64,000 nucleotides of DNA. It comes from Salminus brasiliensis (Eukaryota; Chordata; Actinopteri; Characiformes; Bryconidae). The stretch covers positions 1,779,636-1,843,635 of the forward strand of contig NC_132901.1 in the NCBI RefSeq assembly GCF_030463535.1, written 5' to 3'. This document shows, piece by piece, positions 11,822 through 22,072 of this stretch (positions are counted from its first letter, which is position 1; each line of letters begins with the position of its first letter). Both the position numbers and the translations under genes were made by a program. The notes under the pieces are model-generated. The model was not told the origin of the DNA, made no database searches, and saw only the letters and a list, made by a program, of their open reading frames with translations.

Positions 11822-13314
11822 TAGTACCCACTTTATTCAAGACTGGTTTGGTGGAAAGAACGTCGTAGACAGTCTTCAAGGAGATGCTCTGCAAGAGGAG
11901 GATAAGCGGTCAGCCGCGGTTACAGTAAGCCGAGTTTCTAATGGGTCACTTAGACATTCCTAATGCGTCTATGATCAAAGCAAACCAAACGCAGAGGACA
12001 TGAATGTAATCAGACACCACTGCGGTTACTGCGGTTACTACAGACTCCAGGCCTGCACCCCCCCCCCCAAACCCTCCACAATGCTCTGCAGATATCTGCG
12101 GTTTCCCAGCGCCGACCCCTGACCCAGCTCTTAAGGCGCTGATTAGCTGCGGTCAGCCGCCGGGTCTGATAAGAGGAATGTAAACATTTGCAGAGCGAGA
12201 GTCCACAGGTCTGAGGCGGGGGGACCACAGCCCGGGAGTTACAGCAGTGGGTCCATGCTCTGGCTTTCTGCCCAATTTGCGATACAGGCGATATCAGAGG
12301 ACAGCCCAGCCGAGTTGGGTCAGACGGGTCCGGTTCAATCAATATTGACGACATCAGAGATTTTTATTCAAAAAAAAAGAGAGAGACTCACTTCCAGGCA
12401 GTTGCTAGGCTGTTGCTATGGTATAACCAGATATACCAGTTGCTTGGAGATTGCTAGGTATGTGCTGTGGTGTTCATAGATACCTGCCATGGTGTTTCTG
12501 GGTGGTTGCTAGGTAATAGCTGGGTGGTTGCTATGGTATACCAGATATACCAGTTGCTTGGGGATTGCTAGGTATGTGCTGTGGTGTTCATAGATACCTG
12601 CCATGGTGTTTCTGGGTGGTTGCTAGGGTATCCCAGGTGGTTGCTAGGTAGTATCTAGGTGGTTGCTATGGTATACTAGATATACCAGTTGCTTGGGGAT
12701 TGCTAGATATGTGCTGTGGTGTTCACAGCACATATACTTGCCATGCTGTTTCTGGGTGGTTGCTAGGGTATCCCAGGTGGTTGCTATTAGGTTGCTAGGT
12801 AGTAGCTGGGTGGTTGCTGTAGTGTTGCTAAGATGCTATGATGCTGCTAGGTGTATCGGTGGCTGCTAAAGAGCTGCTTAGTGGTTCTAAGGGTGTTGCT
12901 AGGTGATTGAATGCAGTTGTTATGGTCACTGGAACAATGTAGGGACAAAATAATTAAGTTCCATAAATGCTGATGGTGATGCTAGGTAAATGTTAAATGG
13001 GTTTTGTAGTGTTGCTCAGTAGTTGCTATGGTGCTATGGCTAGATGACTACTCTAGTATTTCTAGGTGGTCGCCATGGTTTCACTACGTTTTGTTGCCAT
13101 TATGTTGCTTATCTGGCATTTTCAGATGATTACTTGGTGGTTGCCTGGCAGTCGTCATGGTTGCAACATTGTCTAAGGTGGTTGTTGTGGTTCCCCCAGT
13201 GTGACTGGTTGGGCTTTCATTCCTATGGGAAAATTCAGCACACTGCTATGCTTGACATCTTGACCGTCACACCAGAGAGTCATGGTAGACCTGATGAAGA
13301 GCAGTGTAAACGCT

Positions 13315-13349
<35 letters not shown>

Positions 13350-13545
13350 GGAGAAGGGGGCACTCACAGCCTGTGTGGTCTGGTTCATGCACTTCATGGC
13401 TGGAGTTCTCCGGTCGTCCAGGAACAGAGGCTCCTTCCAGTGGTCATAGTTGGTCTCCAGGACGTACCATCTGCCCTGCTTCAGGTCAAGTCTGGAGGAA
13501 CACAACCGTCTCACAGATACAGTGTAGACACACCCTCCTTCTATC

Positions 13546-13579
<34 letters not shown>

Positions 13580-15184
13580 TGTGTGTGTGTGTACTCACTC
13601 TAAGGGTCTGATGCTGTGTGTTCTGGATCTGGTGATGATGCAGGCCTCCCCGGTCTGGTTCCCTCCCAGAATGAAGTAGGCAGGAGCCAAAAGCTTAGTG
13701 TCCGACAGCAGCTTCTTAGCTTCTGCATAACTGCACACAACACAAGCCTTCATCACCATCATCATCATCATCATCATCAGCTTCTTAGCTTCACACAACA
13801 CAAGCCTTCCTCATCATCATCATTATCATCAAGCTTTTTCACTTCTGCATGGCTACAAACAAAAGTCAAGCCTTCATCATCATCATCATCATCATCAGTT
13901 TTTTTTTATCTTCGGCATAGCTTTATTTAACAGATTAGCATTCTTCATCATCATCATCATCATCATCTTCATCCAGCAGCTTCTTCTCTTTTCACTGGCT
14001 ACACAAAAGTCAAAGCCTTTATCATCTTCATCCTCCTCCTCCTCCTCACTGAGCAGCTTCTAAAGTTCTGCATAGCTACACAAGACAAGCCTTCACCATC
14101 ACTACCTCATCTAGCAGCTTCCTTTGTTCTGCTTAGCTACTATAAACACAAGCCCTCCTCCTCATCATCTTCAAACCCGGGTTCCGAGCCCCGTGCCCTC
14201 GGCTTCGCTCTTACCTGGTGGCGTTCTCCAGGACCGAGCGGGTCAGGAAGCTCATCCACATGCCGTCTCTCTTCCCCAAGATCCACTCCAGAATACCTGC
14301 AAAGCATCAGCAGGAGGAACCTGAGCCGCTGCGGCCGTCACGACAACAGACCACCACACTGAGCACTCTCGCATCCTGAGGAACCCTGGTCACATGACCT
14401 ACTAATGCTCCACAAAAACGACAATCCAGGAGAACTGCGGACGTCCAGACAAGATCTGGATAAGAGAAGAACTCTTGGAGAGAACTTCTCATATGCTGGT
14501 AAGACAGGCAAAGCAAAACCCTCATATGACTGCCAGGTTTTCAAGTTCAGCCAGGTCAAGAAGGGTGCTGCCCTAAAAACCCTTAGCTGGGACCTCTAGG
14601 AGCCCGAAGAGCTACAGTGCAGGTGGGCATTTTTGGCTAAAGAGTTGAGGTAGACGTAATTATGGATATACAAACAGAAACAGTATTCAGGCCATATGTA
14701 CATAACATTCCCAGATCTGCCATAACATTAGAACCTCTGCCCCGCCAAGACACGACCCCCACAAGACCTCTGAAGGTGTCCCGTTAATGTTAGCAGCAGA
14801 TTCTTTAAAGCCCTCAGTGAGAGCCTTGGGCGTCCGCGACCCTTCTCAACACTTTCGGTAGGTGCTGACCGCGGCACACCCTGGGAACAACCCAGCAGGA
14901 CCCGGCGCCTGATGATTTTGGAGATGTTCTGACCCAGTCGTCTAGAACATCACAGCTTGGTTCACTTGCTGACCGATATGCAGATCCCAGCCCTTGATCA
15001 TGAGTGGTTCTAATGTTGTGGCTGATCTGTGGAGTTAAAAAGAGTATCATGCAAGCTTCCTCCAATCAGGGAGGAGGAGGAGGAGGAGGGGGGAGGTTCG
15101 TACTCACCAATGTAGCCTCCGTCCAGACTGAACCGCTCGTTCATCGTGAGGGTGAACACATGCTTCAGTGAGTAGGAGGAAGTG

Positions 15185-15241
<57 letters not shown>

Positions 15242-15422
15242 CATGTCTTATAATGCAATCTTCTGACAACATAACGTGATTGCAGTACAGCAGCTCTGTG
15301 GCTCAGATTCCTCTTTTTTTAGAACAAACTGCAGAAGTGGAAAAAGACAAAAGTTTGTGGACACCCCTTCTAATGAAAGCATTCAGCCCATACAATCAGC
15401 AGTTCGTCTAATCCCTGCAGGG

Positions 15423-15453
<31 letters not shown>

Positions 15454-17975
15454 CTGCTGGTAAATTAGGACTATCTCTCTGAAGCAGATCAACATCACGA
15501 ACGTGTTCGTCGGGTGAACGGGTGGCGCTCCATCCGACACCCTGCTCGCTAACGCAGCTCTTGTGGCTGAATGCAGTCAAATCCTCACAGCAAACGCTCT
15601 GCTCCAAAAATCTAGTAGAAAGCCTTCTTCTTTTCCCTGGACGGTAGAGACGGCTACTCTAACAAAAGCAGGAGAAACTCTTTGGAAATGTTCAGAAGAA
15701 ACAAATGTACAAACAGGTGTCCCAATACTTTTGTCTAAATAGCGCATCTACTAAAGGAGCTTTAGATGCTTTAAATGTTAAATGTTGTGAGATCGTTCAG
15801 CACACAGTTAAAGATCCAACATCAAGCCTTGTGATTACCAGTGGTGATGCTCTCCAGAGATATTCTCCACTCCATTTTACAGGTCACATAAGAATTCAGC
15901 CTAACCCCCACAGGCTGGGAAAGCGGCCATACTTACAGGCCTGATGCCGGTCAGCATGCCCACATATCCGGCGAAGTTGGTGGACTTGAAGACGGTGTGG
16001 TTGTTCCGTGTAAAGTCGATGTTCACCACCAGAGGCTTCAGCTTCTCTGTGATCACCCAGGAATGGTTCTTCAGGTCCCAGCTGAAAGACCAGACCAGAC
16101 CAGACCAGACCAGAGTTAAAAAGACAGGGATCTTTCCTGATCATAGAGCCTCGAGACTGAGAAGCTGGAATTACCCCATGAAAAGGCCGAAGTCCAGGTT
16201 CCTGGCGTGGATGAGGTTTCCTGTAACGCACAGTTCATGTCTCAGAGAAGAGCGTAAACCACAACCCACCCCAAACTCTACTCTAGCTGAAAGAGGAGTG
16301 CCGGAGAGCATCCGCCTACCGTCAGGGTCTTCTGCGACTAGCGAGGTGCACACTGTGAAGATCTCGTAGAAGATGTTGAAGAGCACAACCTCGCCTTCAC
16401 AAACCGGGAGAGAAAGACACAAGAGAGAAAACACAATTCAGTCCCTGTAGAGAAGAAGGAATGTCCAATAGACACACCCCTCTCTAGCCCACACCTGGCC
16501 TGGCATTGGGCAGCATGGTGCCAATAGCTTCATGATGTTGATTCATCTGCTCCAGAGAGAGAGTACACCTCAGTTAAATGGACTGTCCCAATACTTCTGT
16601 CCATTTAACTGCCAATGGCAGTATGCCTTTCTCTACAGGGAACTAGACAAGCACCTGACGTGCACTGTCCCAATACTTCTGTCCATTTAACTGAGGTGTA
16701 CTGAAACTTAGCTTAAGTGACGTCCTACCTAAAGGAACCCCTGAAGCCGCTGCGATTCCTTTCATCTCCTCGCCGAAAGGATACGGGAGCGTGCCGACCA
16801 TCAGGGGCTGCAGACCAAACGTACACGTAAGATCCAGTGCTAACACACACTTTTGCACACACACACACACACACACACACTCACCAAATCCCGGTCCACA
16901 AGCTCCACGAGCCGCCCGCTGGGGACGAAGGCATCTGCTAGGTCCTTGATGGCCTGCATCATACTGACCAACTACACAAGAAGAAAGGGGTTAAATAGTT
17001 ACTGGTACACTCCAGGACAAAAGTATTGGGACACCCGCTCATTCCCTGTTTCTTCTCTCTTGCTTGTGTTGGGGTAGCTGGTCTCCACTGCCCAGGGAGG
17101 GAGGTCGGATGACCTCAGCATGGCGCCAGTAGGTTTTTTTTTTAATACGTTGCATCTTCATCTAGTCCTACACAAGCATCCGTGACAGCAATGGCTGCAC
17201 TGTCCCAATACTTTTGTCCATTTCAGGTCAGGAGGTGTACTGAAATTTGCTTACACAGAGACGTCCCGGGCCTACTCAGGACCTCCCGCCCAGGTTCTCC
17301 ACAGCTGACCTGAACTGACCTCAACCGGAGCGCATGATGACGGTCATGTGATGCAGCACTGTCACATGACGGCAAAGCAGCCACAGTACAGAACAGACGC
17401 TGTACACTTACTTCGGCCTTTTTGTCCGTGATGACACCCTTCCACCTCTCTCCGGGGGCCAGGTCCAGGTCTACGGTGTACCAGGTGACGGCCCCTTTGA
17501 ACCTGCAGCGACAGGAGCAGAGCTCAGCGTTAACTTTCACTTACCTCCGAAACCTCCAGAGGCTCAAAGCCACGAGGAGGGCGAAGATTACAAAACTGGA
17601 AGAGCAGGCTGTTACAAAACAGGACACCCAGCCTGTAGAACCTCAGGACCCTCAGGACCCTCAGGAATACATACGTGGGTCCACTTGGTGGGTACATGCC
17701 CGCCCGGCAGTCCTCAGTGAACTGTGGATGAGAGAGAGAGTCTGGTCAGCTACTGGCCACAGCTGTAGTGTCTGCTGCCCGCCCTGACCTTTAGGACCTG
17801 CTGCCTAACCGCCCCAACGTCACACGGACGTTTCCCCTCATTTCCACCGCAAACACACGTCTGCTCGACCCGAAACCCACCCGACCCGCTGGCGGGGACT
17901 CACCGGCGGCACGTACTGCCCTGACACCAGGGTGAGGGCGAGGAGGAGGGACGAGAGAGCGCCGTTCTGCGCCAT
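11634..17975 (-). CDS. asah1: Acid ceramidase (N-acylsphingosine amidohydrolase 1), complete
   Basis: Fourteen minus-strand exons: 17975-17904, 17721-17675, 17502-17412, 16971-16885, 16807-16729, 16394-16320, 16220-16175, 16081-15937, 15162-15108, 14296-14215, 13730-13599, 13491-13368, 11888-11832, 11723-11634. They sum to 1182 nt, 393 aa plus stop, with every junction in frame; mammalian ASAH1 is about 395 aa. The lysosomal enzyme hydrolyses ceramide to sphingosine and fatty acid, and is made as a precursor that self-cleaves before a catalytic cysteine. Visible here: signal peptide ([20 protein letters not shown]), the TVCTS motif with Cys near residue 141 as nucleophile and new N-terminus of the beta subunit, RNLDFG, NERFS, GGNQTG and DDRRTPA. 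The end reads DCPNPCMPW, close to the mammalian C-terminus. Homology to the paralogue NAAA is weaker at both ends. An in-frame upstream ATG at 18026 would add 17 hydrophilic residues before the signal peptide, so I prefer 17975. Confidence 0.97.
11787..11818. repeat. (AAT)n microsatellite in the last asah1 intron
   Basis: About ten ATA/AAT units between exons 13 and 14. Confidence 0.9.
12380..13200. repeat. Degenerate minisatellite, GGTTGCTAGG-type
   Basis: Fills much of the asah1 intron between exons 12 and 13. Short GGTTGCTAGGT / TTGCTATGGT motifs repeat many times. Within it a longer unit of about 120-125 bp (around TATACCAGTTGCTTGG) occurs near 12430, 12545 and 12680. No coding potential. 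Confidence 0.85.
13318..13360. repeat. (GAG)n-rich microsatellite
   Basis: Purine triplet run adjoining the donor side of asah1 exon 12. Confidence 0.85.
13548..13592. repeat. (GT)n microsatellite
   Basis: Abuts the donor side of asah1 exon 11 in the intron. Only a few bases separate it from the splice donor. Confidence 0.95.
13745..14065. repeat. Clustered (ATC)n tracts with a repeated spacer
   Basis: At least four ATC/TCC runs separated by copies of a spacer like CAGCTTCTTAGCTTC...CACAAGCCTTC. The spacer resembles part of asah1 exon 11 (AGCAGCTTCTTAGCTTCTGC), so the exon edge appears to have been captured into the array. Confidence 0.75.
14690..15035. mobile_element. MITE-like element, 'CATAACATTAGAACC' family
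   Basis: Begins CATAACATTAGAACC and ends GGTTCTAATGTTGTGG, so the ends are inverted. The interior has AGACCTCTGAAGGTGTCCC and a GAACATCACAGC block. Relatives lie at 60885-61265 and from 63480 to the right edge. Located in an asah1 intron. Confidence 0.75.
15186..15238. repeat. (AG)n microsatellite
   Basis: About 52 bp of AG dinucleotides close to the acceptor side of asah1 exon 9. Confidence 0.95.
15346..15736. mobile_element. MITE copy, 'GTCCCAATACTTTTGTCC' family
   Basis: One end reads AAGTTTGTGGACACCCC, the other GGTGTCCCAATACTTTTGTC. The ends are imperfect inverted repeats. The interior shows GCATTCAGC and CAAATCCTCACAGC, shared with many other copies in this window. Sits in an asah1 intron and carries a GAA-triplet run at 15421-15450. 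Confidence 0.8.
16571..16710. mobile_element. MITE end fragments forming an inverted repeat
   Basis: Two copies of CTGTCCCAATACTTCTGTCC, flanked by AGTTAAATGGAC and GTCCATTTAACT. Remains of the same MITE family inside an asah1 intron. Confidence 0.7.
17008..17225. mobile_element. Internally deleted MITE copy
   Basis: Opens with GGACAAAAGTATTGGGACAC and closes with TGTCCCAATACTTTTGTCCA, so both inverted ends are present around a short interior. In an asah1 intron. Confidence 0.75.
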
Positions 17976-18029
17976 CGCTGCGGGCCGGACTGGAGCCCCG
18001 CCGTCTTCCTCCGCCGACATAAACAAGGA

Positions 18030-18200
18030 AGCTTCACTTACCGCCCGTATTCCGCAGCGCCCCGCCTCCTCCGCGCTCGGGTTGGTTAGTGCGAAACGCT
18101 AAACCAATCACAGCGCGGGAGGGTAGGGGCTGGCAGCCAGTCACAGCGCGGGAGGGGCGGAGTTAGCTAGCTGTGAGAGCTCGCGGGATCAAAACACTTC
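18030..18200 (-). promoter_or_regulatory. GC-rich asah1 promoter with repeated CCAAT-type blocks
   Basis: CpG-rich sequence just upstream of exon 1. The block TCACAGCGCGGGAGG occurs twice (about 18107 and 18141). The first is preceded by ACCAAT, the second by CCAGT. A GGGGCGG box follows. TATA-less housekeeping-type promoter, consistent with a lysosomal enzyme. Confidence 0.65.
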
Positions 18201-18424
18201 AAAATGGAGGGAGAGGAGCGAACAAACAAATAAACAAATAAATAAATTCGTGTTTTTTTATTTATAAAGGACAAGTACAAACAATCATTAAATATAACAT
18301 TTAAAAATACGATCTTTTATTAACCGAAAAAAGGACCGTGTATACGCTATGGAGCGACTCACTGCAACGTCATTTGTGTTTCCATAGAAACAGTAGCCAG
18401 CTAATTGCTAATAATACAATTATT

Positions 18425-18602
18425 TTTATAAATTATTTTAAAGCTTTTCAAAATCAAACACAGACACACACACACCAAAAATATAGATACAGAAAAAGTT
18501 ATATATTTATATTTATTATATATATTTAAATATATATATATATGTAAATTATGTTAAAGCTTTTCAAAATCATACACAGACACACACACCAAAAATATCT
18601 AT

Positions 18603-18649
<47 letters not shown>

Positions 18650-18780
18650 TTATATTTATTATATATATATTTTAAATATATTTTATATATATATTTGCAA
18701 ATTATTTTAAAGCTTTTCAGAATCAAACACAGACACACACCAATTATATATATACACCAAAAAATATATATATACAGCAA
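18425..18780. repeat. Tandem repeat of about 115-155 bp, three copies, with poly(A) and TA tracts
   Basis: The segment AAAGCTTTTCAAAATCA followed by ACACAGACACACAC and CCAAAAATAT recurs near 18440, 18556 and 18710. A run of about 28 A lies at 18608-18635. AT-rich intergenic DNA upstream of asah1. Confidence 0.85.
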
Positions 18781-19317
18781 AATTAAAAATATATAAAATT
18801 GTGGAAAAGTTTATGGAAGCTTTCTGGAATGGAGCATTGTACAGTAAACTGGTCTGAATGACTTTGTTTACATCATAAAAATAAAATAAATAAATAATTA
18901 CAAAGACATATTTAATACATCCTTTGCACTTACCATGCTCAAACCTCTTCCGCCATCCTGTGGCCATGTTGGGAAAAGCAGCAGATGTGTCAATAAAATG
19001 TTTTAATGGTTTCATTTTTAACTGCACAAACAGGTTGGCTCAACCTAAGCCTCATAAATCTCATGTTTTCAAACCCAGCTGAAGAACTGTGGTAAAGGCA
19101 AAGTGAGCCAGAGGGTTCAAAGTCTATATACCAACACCCAGGCCTGCAGTACGCGGGTTTTAGTTCCTGCTGCCTTTCATTATCAGTAAATCCTATGTTG
19201 ACCCATACAACATGTTCCTCAGTGTTGCTCTATGATATAAACGTGTATATAAATGTTCTAAACATCCATATCTGATATTCCACACTGATGAGATGCTGCT
19301 GGATCTATATACACTGA

Positions 19318-19471
19318 ATGTCCAAATGTTTGTGGACACCCCTTCTAACGAATGCATTCAGCTACTTTAAGTTGCACCCACTGCTGAAAGTGATGTCGTC
19401 TAGAACCTGTAGAGAAGAAGTACTGCCAATAGAATAAGACTCTCGTGGGCTAGAGGGGTATAAGGCCCTGC
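19318..19471. mobile_element. MITE fragment fused to a B30.2 relic
   Basis: Starts TGTCCAAATGTTTGTGGACA and includes GCATTCAGC and GAAGAAGTACTGCCAATAGA, as in the full-length copies. It ends abruptly near 19471, where B30.2-like sequence begins. Confidence 0.75.
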
Positions 19472-19545
19472 ACCCTGAGCTTCTATAATGTAGATAAAGG
19501 AGCTCTGTGCTGTAATCAGACATAATTAGTACTGTGATGTTGTTG
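19472..19545 (+). pseudogene. Relic of the 3' end of a BTN-like B30.2 exon
   Basis: Matches ACCCTGAGCTTCTATAATGT..AGATAAAGGAGCT, then jumps to CTGTGCTGTAATCAG and CATAATTAGTACTG. These are the end of the BTNL-1 and BTNL-2 B30.2 exons plus the start of the BTNL-1 3' UTR, with internal deletions. It suggests another BTN-like gene once lay upstream of the present cluster. Confidence 0.8.
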
Positions 19546-19621
19546 TTTTATTTAACGCTCATACCCTGTTATATTTTAAATATGTTAAAACGAGTGACTT
19601 CTCCAATAAATTTGACCATTT

Positions 19622-19688
19622 CATGCTGAGAAATTCCACTTGTGCTGTTCCTAACCTGGATATTGCGCCCCCTAGTGGTTGCAAATTC
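19622..19688. repeat. Repeat with an inverted copy at 21560-21617
   Basis: GCGCCCCCTAGTGGTT and TTCCTAACCTGG here; the reverse complement is found near 21565-21617. Probably ends of the same element family in opposite orientation. Confidence 0.7.
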
Positions 19689-19974
19689 CAGCTTTTATTA
19701 TTATTTAAATTATTATATATATTTTTTTGCTTATTTTATTATTGTTGGAGTTGGGGAAAGAGTGCCTCAAAGACTGGGCACCGTGCTACCCAAAGACCGG
19801 TGGTGGTACTGTGGTCCTACAGTGGTCATCCTGCAATGGGAAGGCCATCTGATGCCGTAACTACGTCATAAATAAGAAATGACGGACATGACTGAGGACT
19901 GCCTGAGTCACGATGTGGAGGTTTCCTCATGTGAGCTCACTACTAGGCCGTAAACCTGCGTATCAGTGTCTTAT

Positions 19975-20051
19975 CAGAGTCTCATTCCTTACCTGAGTGG
20001 ACTACAGCAGGACACCAGCAGAATCACACCTGTCTCTACTCACAGCGACAG
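19975..20051 (+). other. Probable non-coding first exon of BTNL-1
   Basis: CTTATCAG...CTTACCTG...TACTCACAGCGACAG, ended by GTAAGAGC. The same pattern (CTTATCAGGAGC, TTACCTGGACACC, GTTCACAGAAGCAG, GTAAGAAC) precedes BTNL-2. In both genes the start-codon exon follows an acceptor (CAG, then CTATG), so an upstream untranslated exon is required. Inferred from conservation between paralogues. Confidence 0.55.
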
Positions 20052-20334
20052 GTAAGAGCGTTCCTACATAAAAACAACAACAACAATCTTTCGTTTGATC
20101 ATGAACAGCGTCTAATTTCAGTAAACAACCGCAAAATTCGTCAGAAGTATCAAATATCTATAAACATCACAGTGTCGCTGTACTGAGATCAGCTCCAGTC
20201 TGGTCAATGATTGTCATCTTAGACGGCCGATATTCTTCTCATTATTTTATCTCATGTTTGTAAAACATTAAAAAGGATTTATTATTGATATTTAAGCTTT
20301 GAAGTCCAGTGACAGTGAAGGTTGTGAGGCCACG

Positions 20335-21077
20335 TGTGAGGTCAAAGTCCCCTGGTGGTGAGAATAGTAGCATGGCCACTGCCATGGCGTGCTAGGCCAG
20401 ACCAAGATGGGACGACCACTCAAAGCAAGCAGATTTATTAGCAAAAAACAAGGATAAACAACAAGGCAAAACAAGGCAAACGATGCAGCAGCTAAGTGGG
20501 AACAAACACCAACACAACACAAACGTGATAAACAAGAGGGCGGACCAAAAACGAACCAGGGACTGGGGGTTGAGCTGGCGAGAGCGGCTAGCGCTAGGGG
20601 GAAAACCAAAAGGGGGAACAGAGCGAAATCCTACAGACGGAGCCTGGGCTAATCAGGGGTTAACGTAAAGTGCGCTCCAACGACGCTATAACGACAAAGG
20701 GGAGGGAGCTTCTGGCCATGTGGGTAGCCACTGAATCCAGGGTGACTTGCTCCTGAATGAGGACAGCAAGCAGAAGCTGGCCTCAACACACCTCTACAGT
20801 ACGGGGAACCTCTCGTGAAACCTCGAGCTCCCAAACGATACAATTCTCGGAGTCGAATGGTAGTGTAGAGGCTTCTTAAATACCCCCAGTCCCAGGTGAA
20901 ACTCAAACCAAACAAAGAATACGAACAACCAAACCAAAACACACGTGAACGTAAACGAACTGAACCAAGTCACTGAGTCACTGAGTTGACACTCGTAACG
21001 TAACGTAAATTAACTGGAAGTCCTTATTTGGGCCTGTGGGCAGCGGCGGGGGAGGGCGCGATAACAAGGGCCTGACA
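20335..21077 (-). mobile_element. Candidate solo LTR, about 740 bp
   Basis: Begins TGTGAGGTC and ends GGGCCTGACA on the plus strand, so it has TG...CA ends. It is flanked on both sides by GCCACG (20329-20334 and 21078-21083), which looks like a 6-bp target-site duplication. On the minus strand a TATTTAAG TATA-like box near 20880 precedes an AATAAA near 20440, as expected for U3-R. No internal retroelement genes are present. Family not assigned. Confidence 0.6.
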
Positions 21078-21688
21078 GCCACGACCACTCAGAGTTCACT
21101 TATATTAATAAAACAAATAATGTTCTTTATCCAATTTCCAATTTTTTTATCCGATTTCTAAAATGTGGATTACAATATAAATATAAACACTAAAAAACTA
21201 AAATGTTTAATTTCTGTTTTTTTTATTTTCTCATGTCATATTAATTTAATAATCTAATATATTTTATATGATAAAGTTTAATGATGTTAATCACAGCAAT
21301 ATTTTGATTCATTTGGATTAATCATGAGTTTAAAAGCTAGCTAGCATGTCATTGAATTTTTGGGCGGGAGGACAAATAAATTCCTAAGAAATTCTGGTAT
21401 TTTTTCTTGTTTAGAGACTTTTAGCCTGGAACACGACGAAGCTCGAGAGCGAGAATGAGAGTTAGTTATGAGATTATATCCATATTTCTGCGTAAATAAA
21501 ATGTAATCAACCCTCTGAAAAATCACAGAGGCGAAGCTACAGACGTGGCGTAACTGAATGTGTAACCACTAGGGGGCGCAATAGCCAGGTTAGGAACAGA
21601 ACAGTGGAATGAGGATGATTTTTTTTTGCTAAAAAAAGCTTAACGTGCTAAAGGTATAGATTGCGTTAATTTGTTAACAGTGACATCA

Positions 21689-21689
<1 letters not shown>

Positions 21690-21731
<42 letters not shown>
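21690..21731. repeat. (TA)n microsatellite
   Basis: About 42 bp of TA repeats upstream of BTNL-1. Further short TA tracts lie at 21966-21981. Confidence 0.95.
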
Positions 21732-21733
<2 letters not shown>

Positions 21734-21739
21734 CTGCTG

Positions 21740-21960
21740 AATGAAAAACATGTATCTCCCAAATGGCGATTTTACAGTAGAAGGCTGAAAAATGCTGACA
21801 AATCTGAATGGAAGTCAATGTAAAATAAAAGCTTATTATTATTATTATTATTATTATTACAGGTAATTTGGAGCATTTCTATTGGTCCATTCATCCAGAA
21901 TGATCTACACAGTGTACAGAAGCAGCTACAGGGTTCAAACCAAGGCGGAAACTAAAAACG
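21740..21960. repeat. Interspersed repeat, 'CTATTGGTCCATTCATCC' family, split by (TTA)n
   Basis: Shares GGAAGTCAATGTAAAATAA and TTTCTATTGGTCCATTCATC with 11280-11540. A (TTA)n tract at 21834-21858 interrupts it. Confidence 0.7.
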
Positions 21961-21964
21961 GACA

Positions 21965-21995
<31 letters not shown>

Positions 21996-22072
21996 TAGGA
22001 TTATATATATACAGTATTCCACTGCAGAAATATTTGTATAATAAATATTTTTATGTTTTATGATCTGCAGCT

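Noticed and set aside
13173-13930. Open frames with long Ser, His or Val/Cys runs
   Set aside because: Translations of GAG, ATC and GT microsatellites overlapping asah1 exons in other frames.
18526-18796. Open frames rich in Ile/Tyr/Lys/Phe
   Set aside because: Translation of TA and poly(A) tracts.
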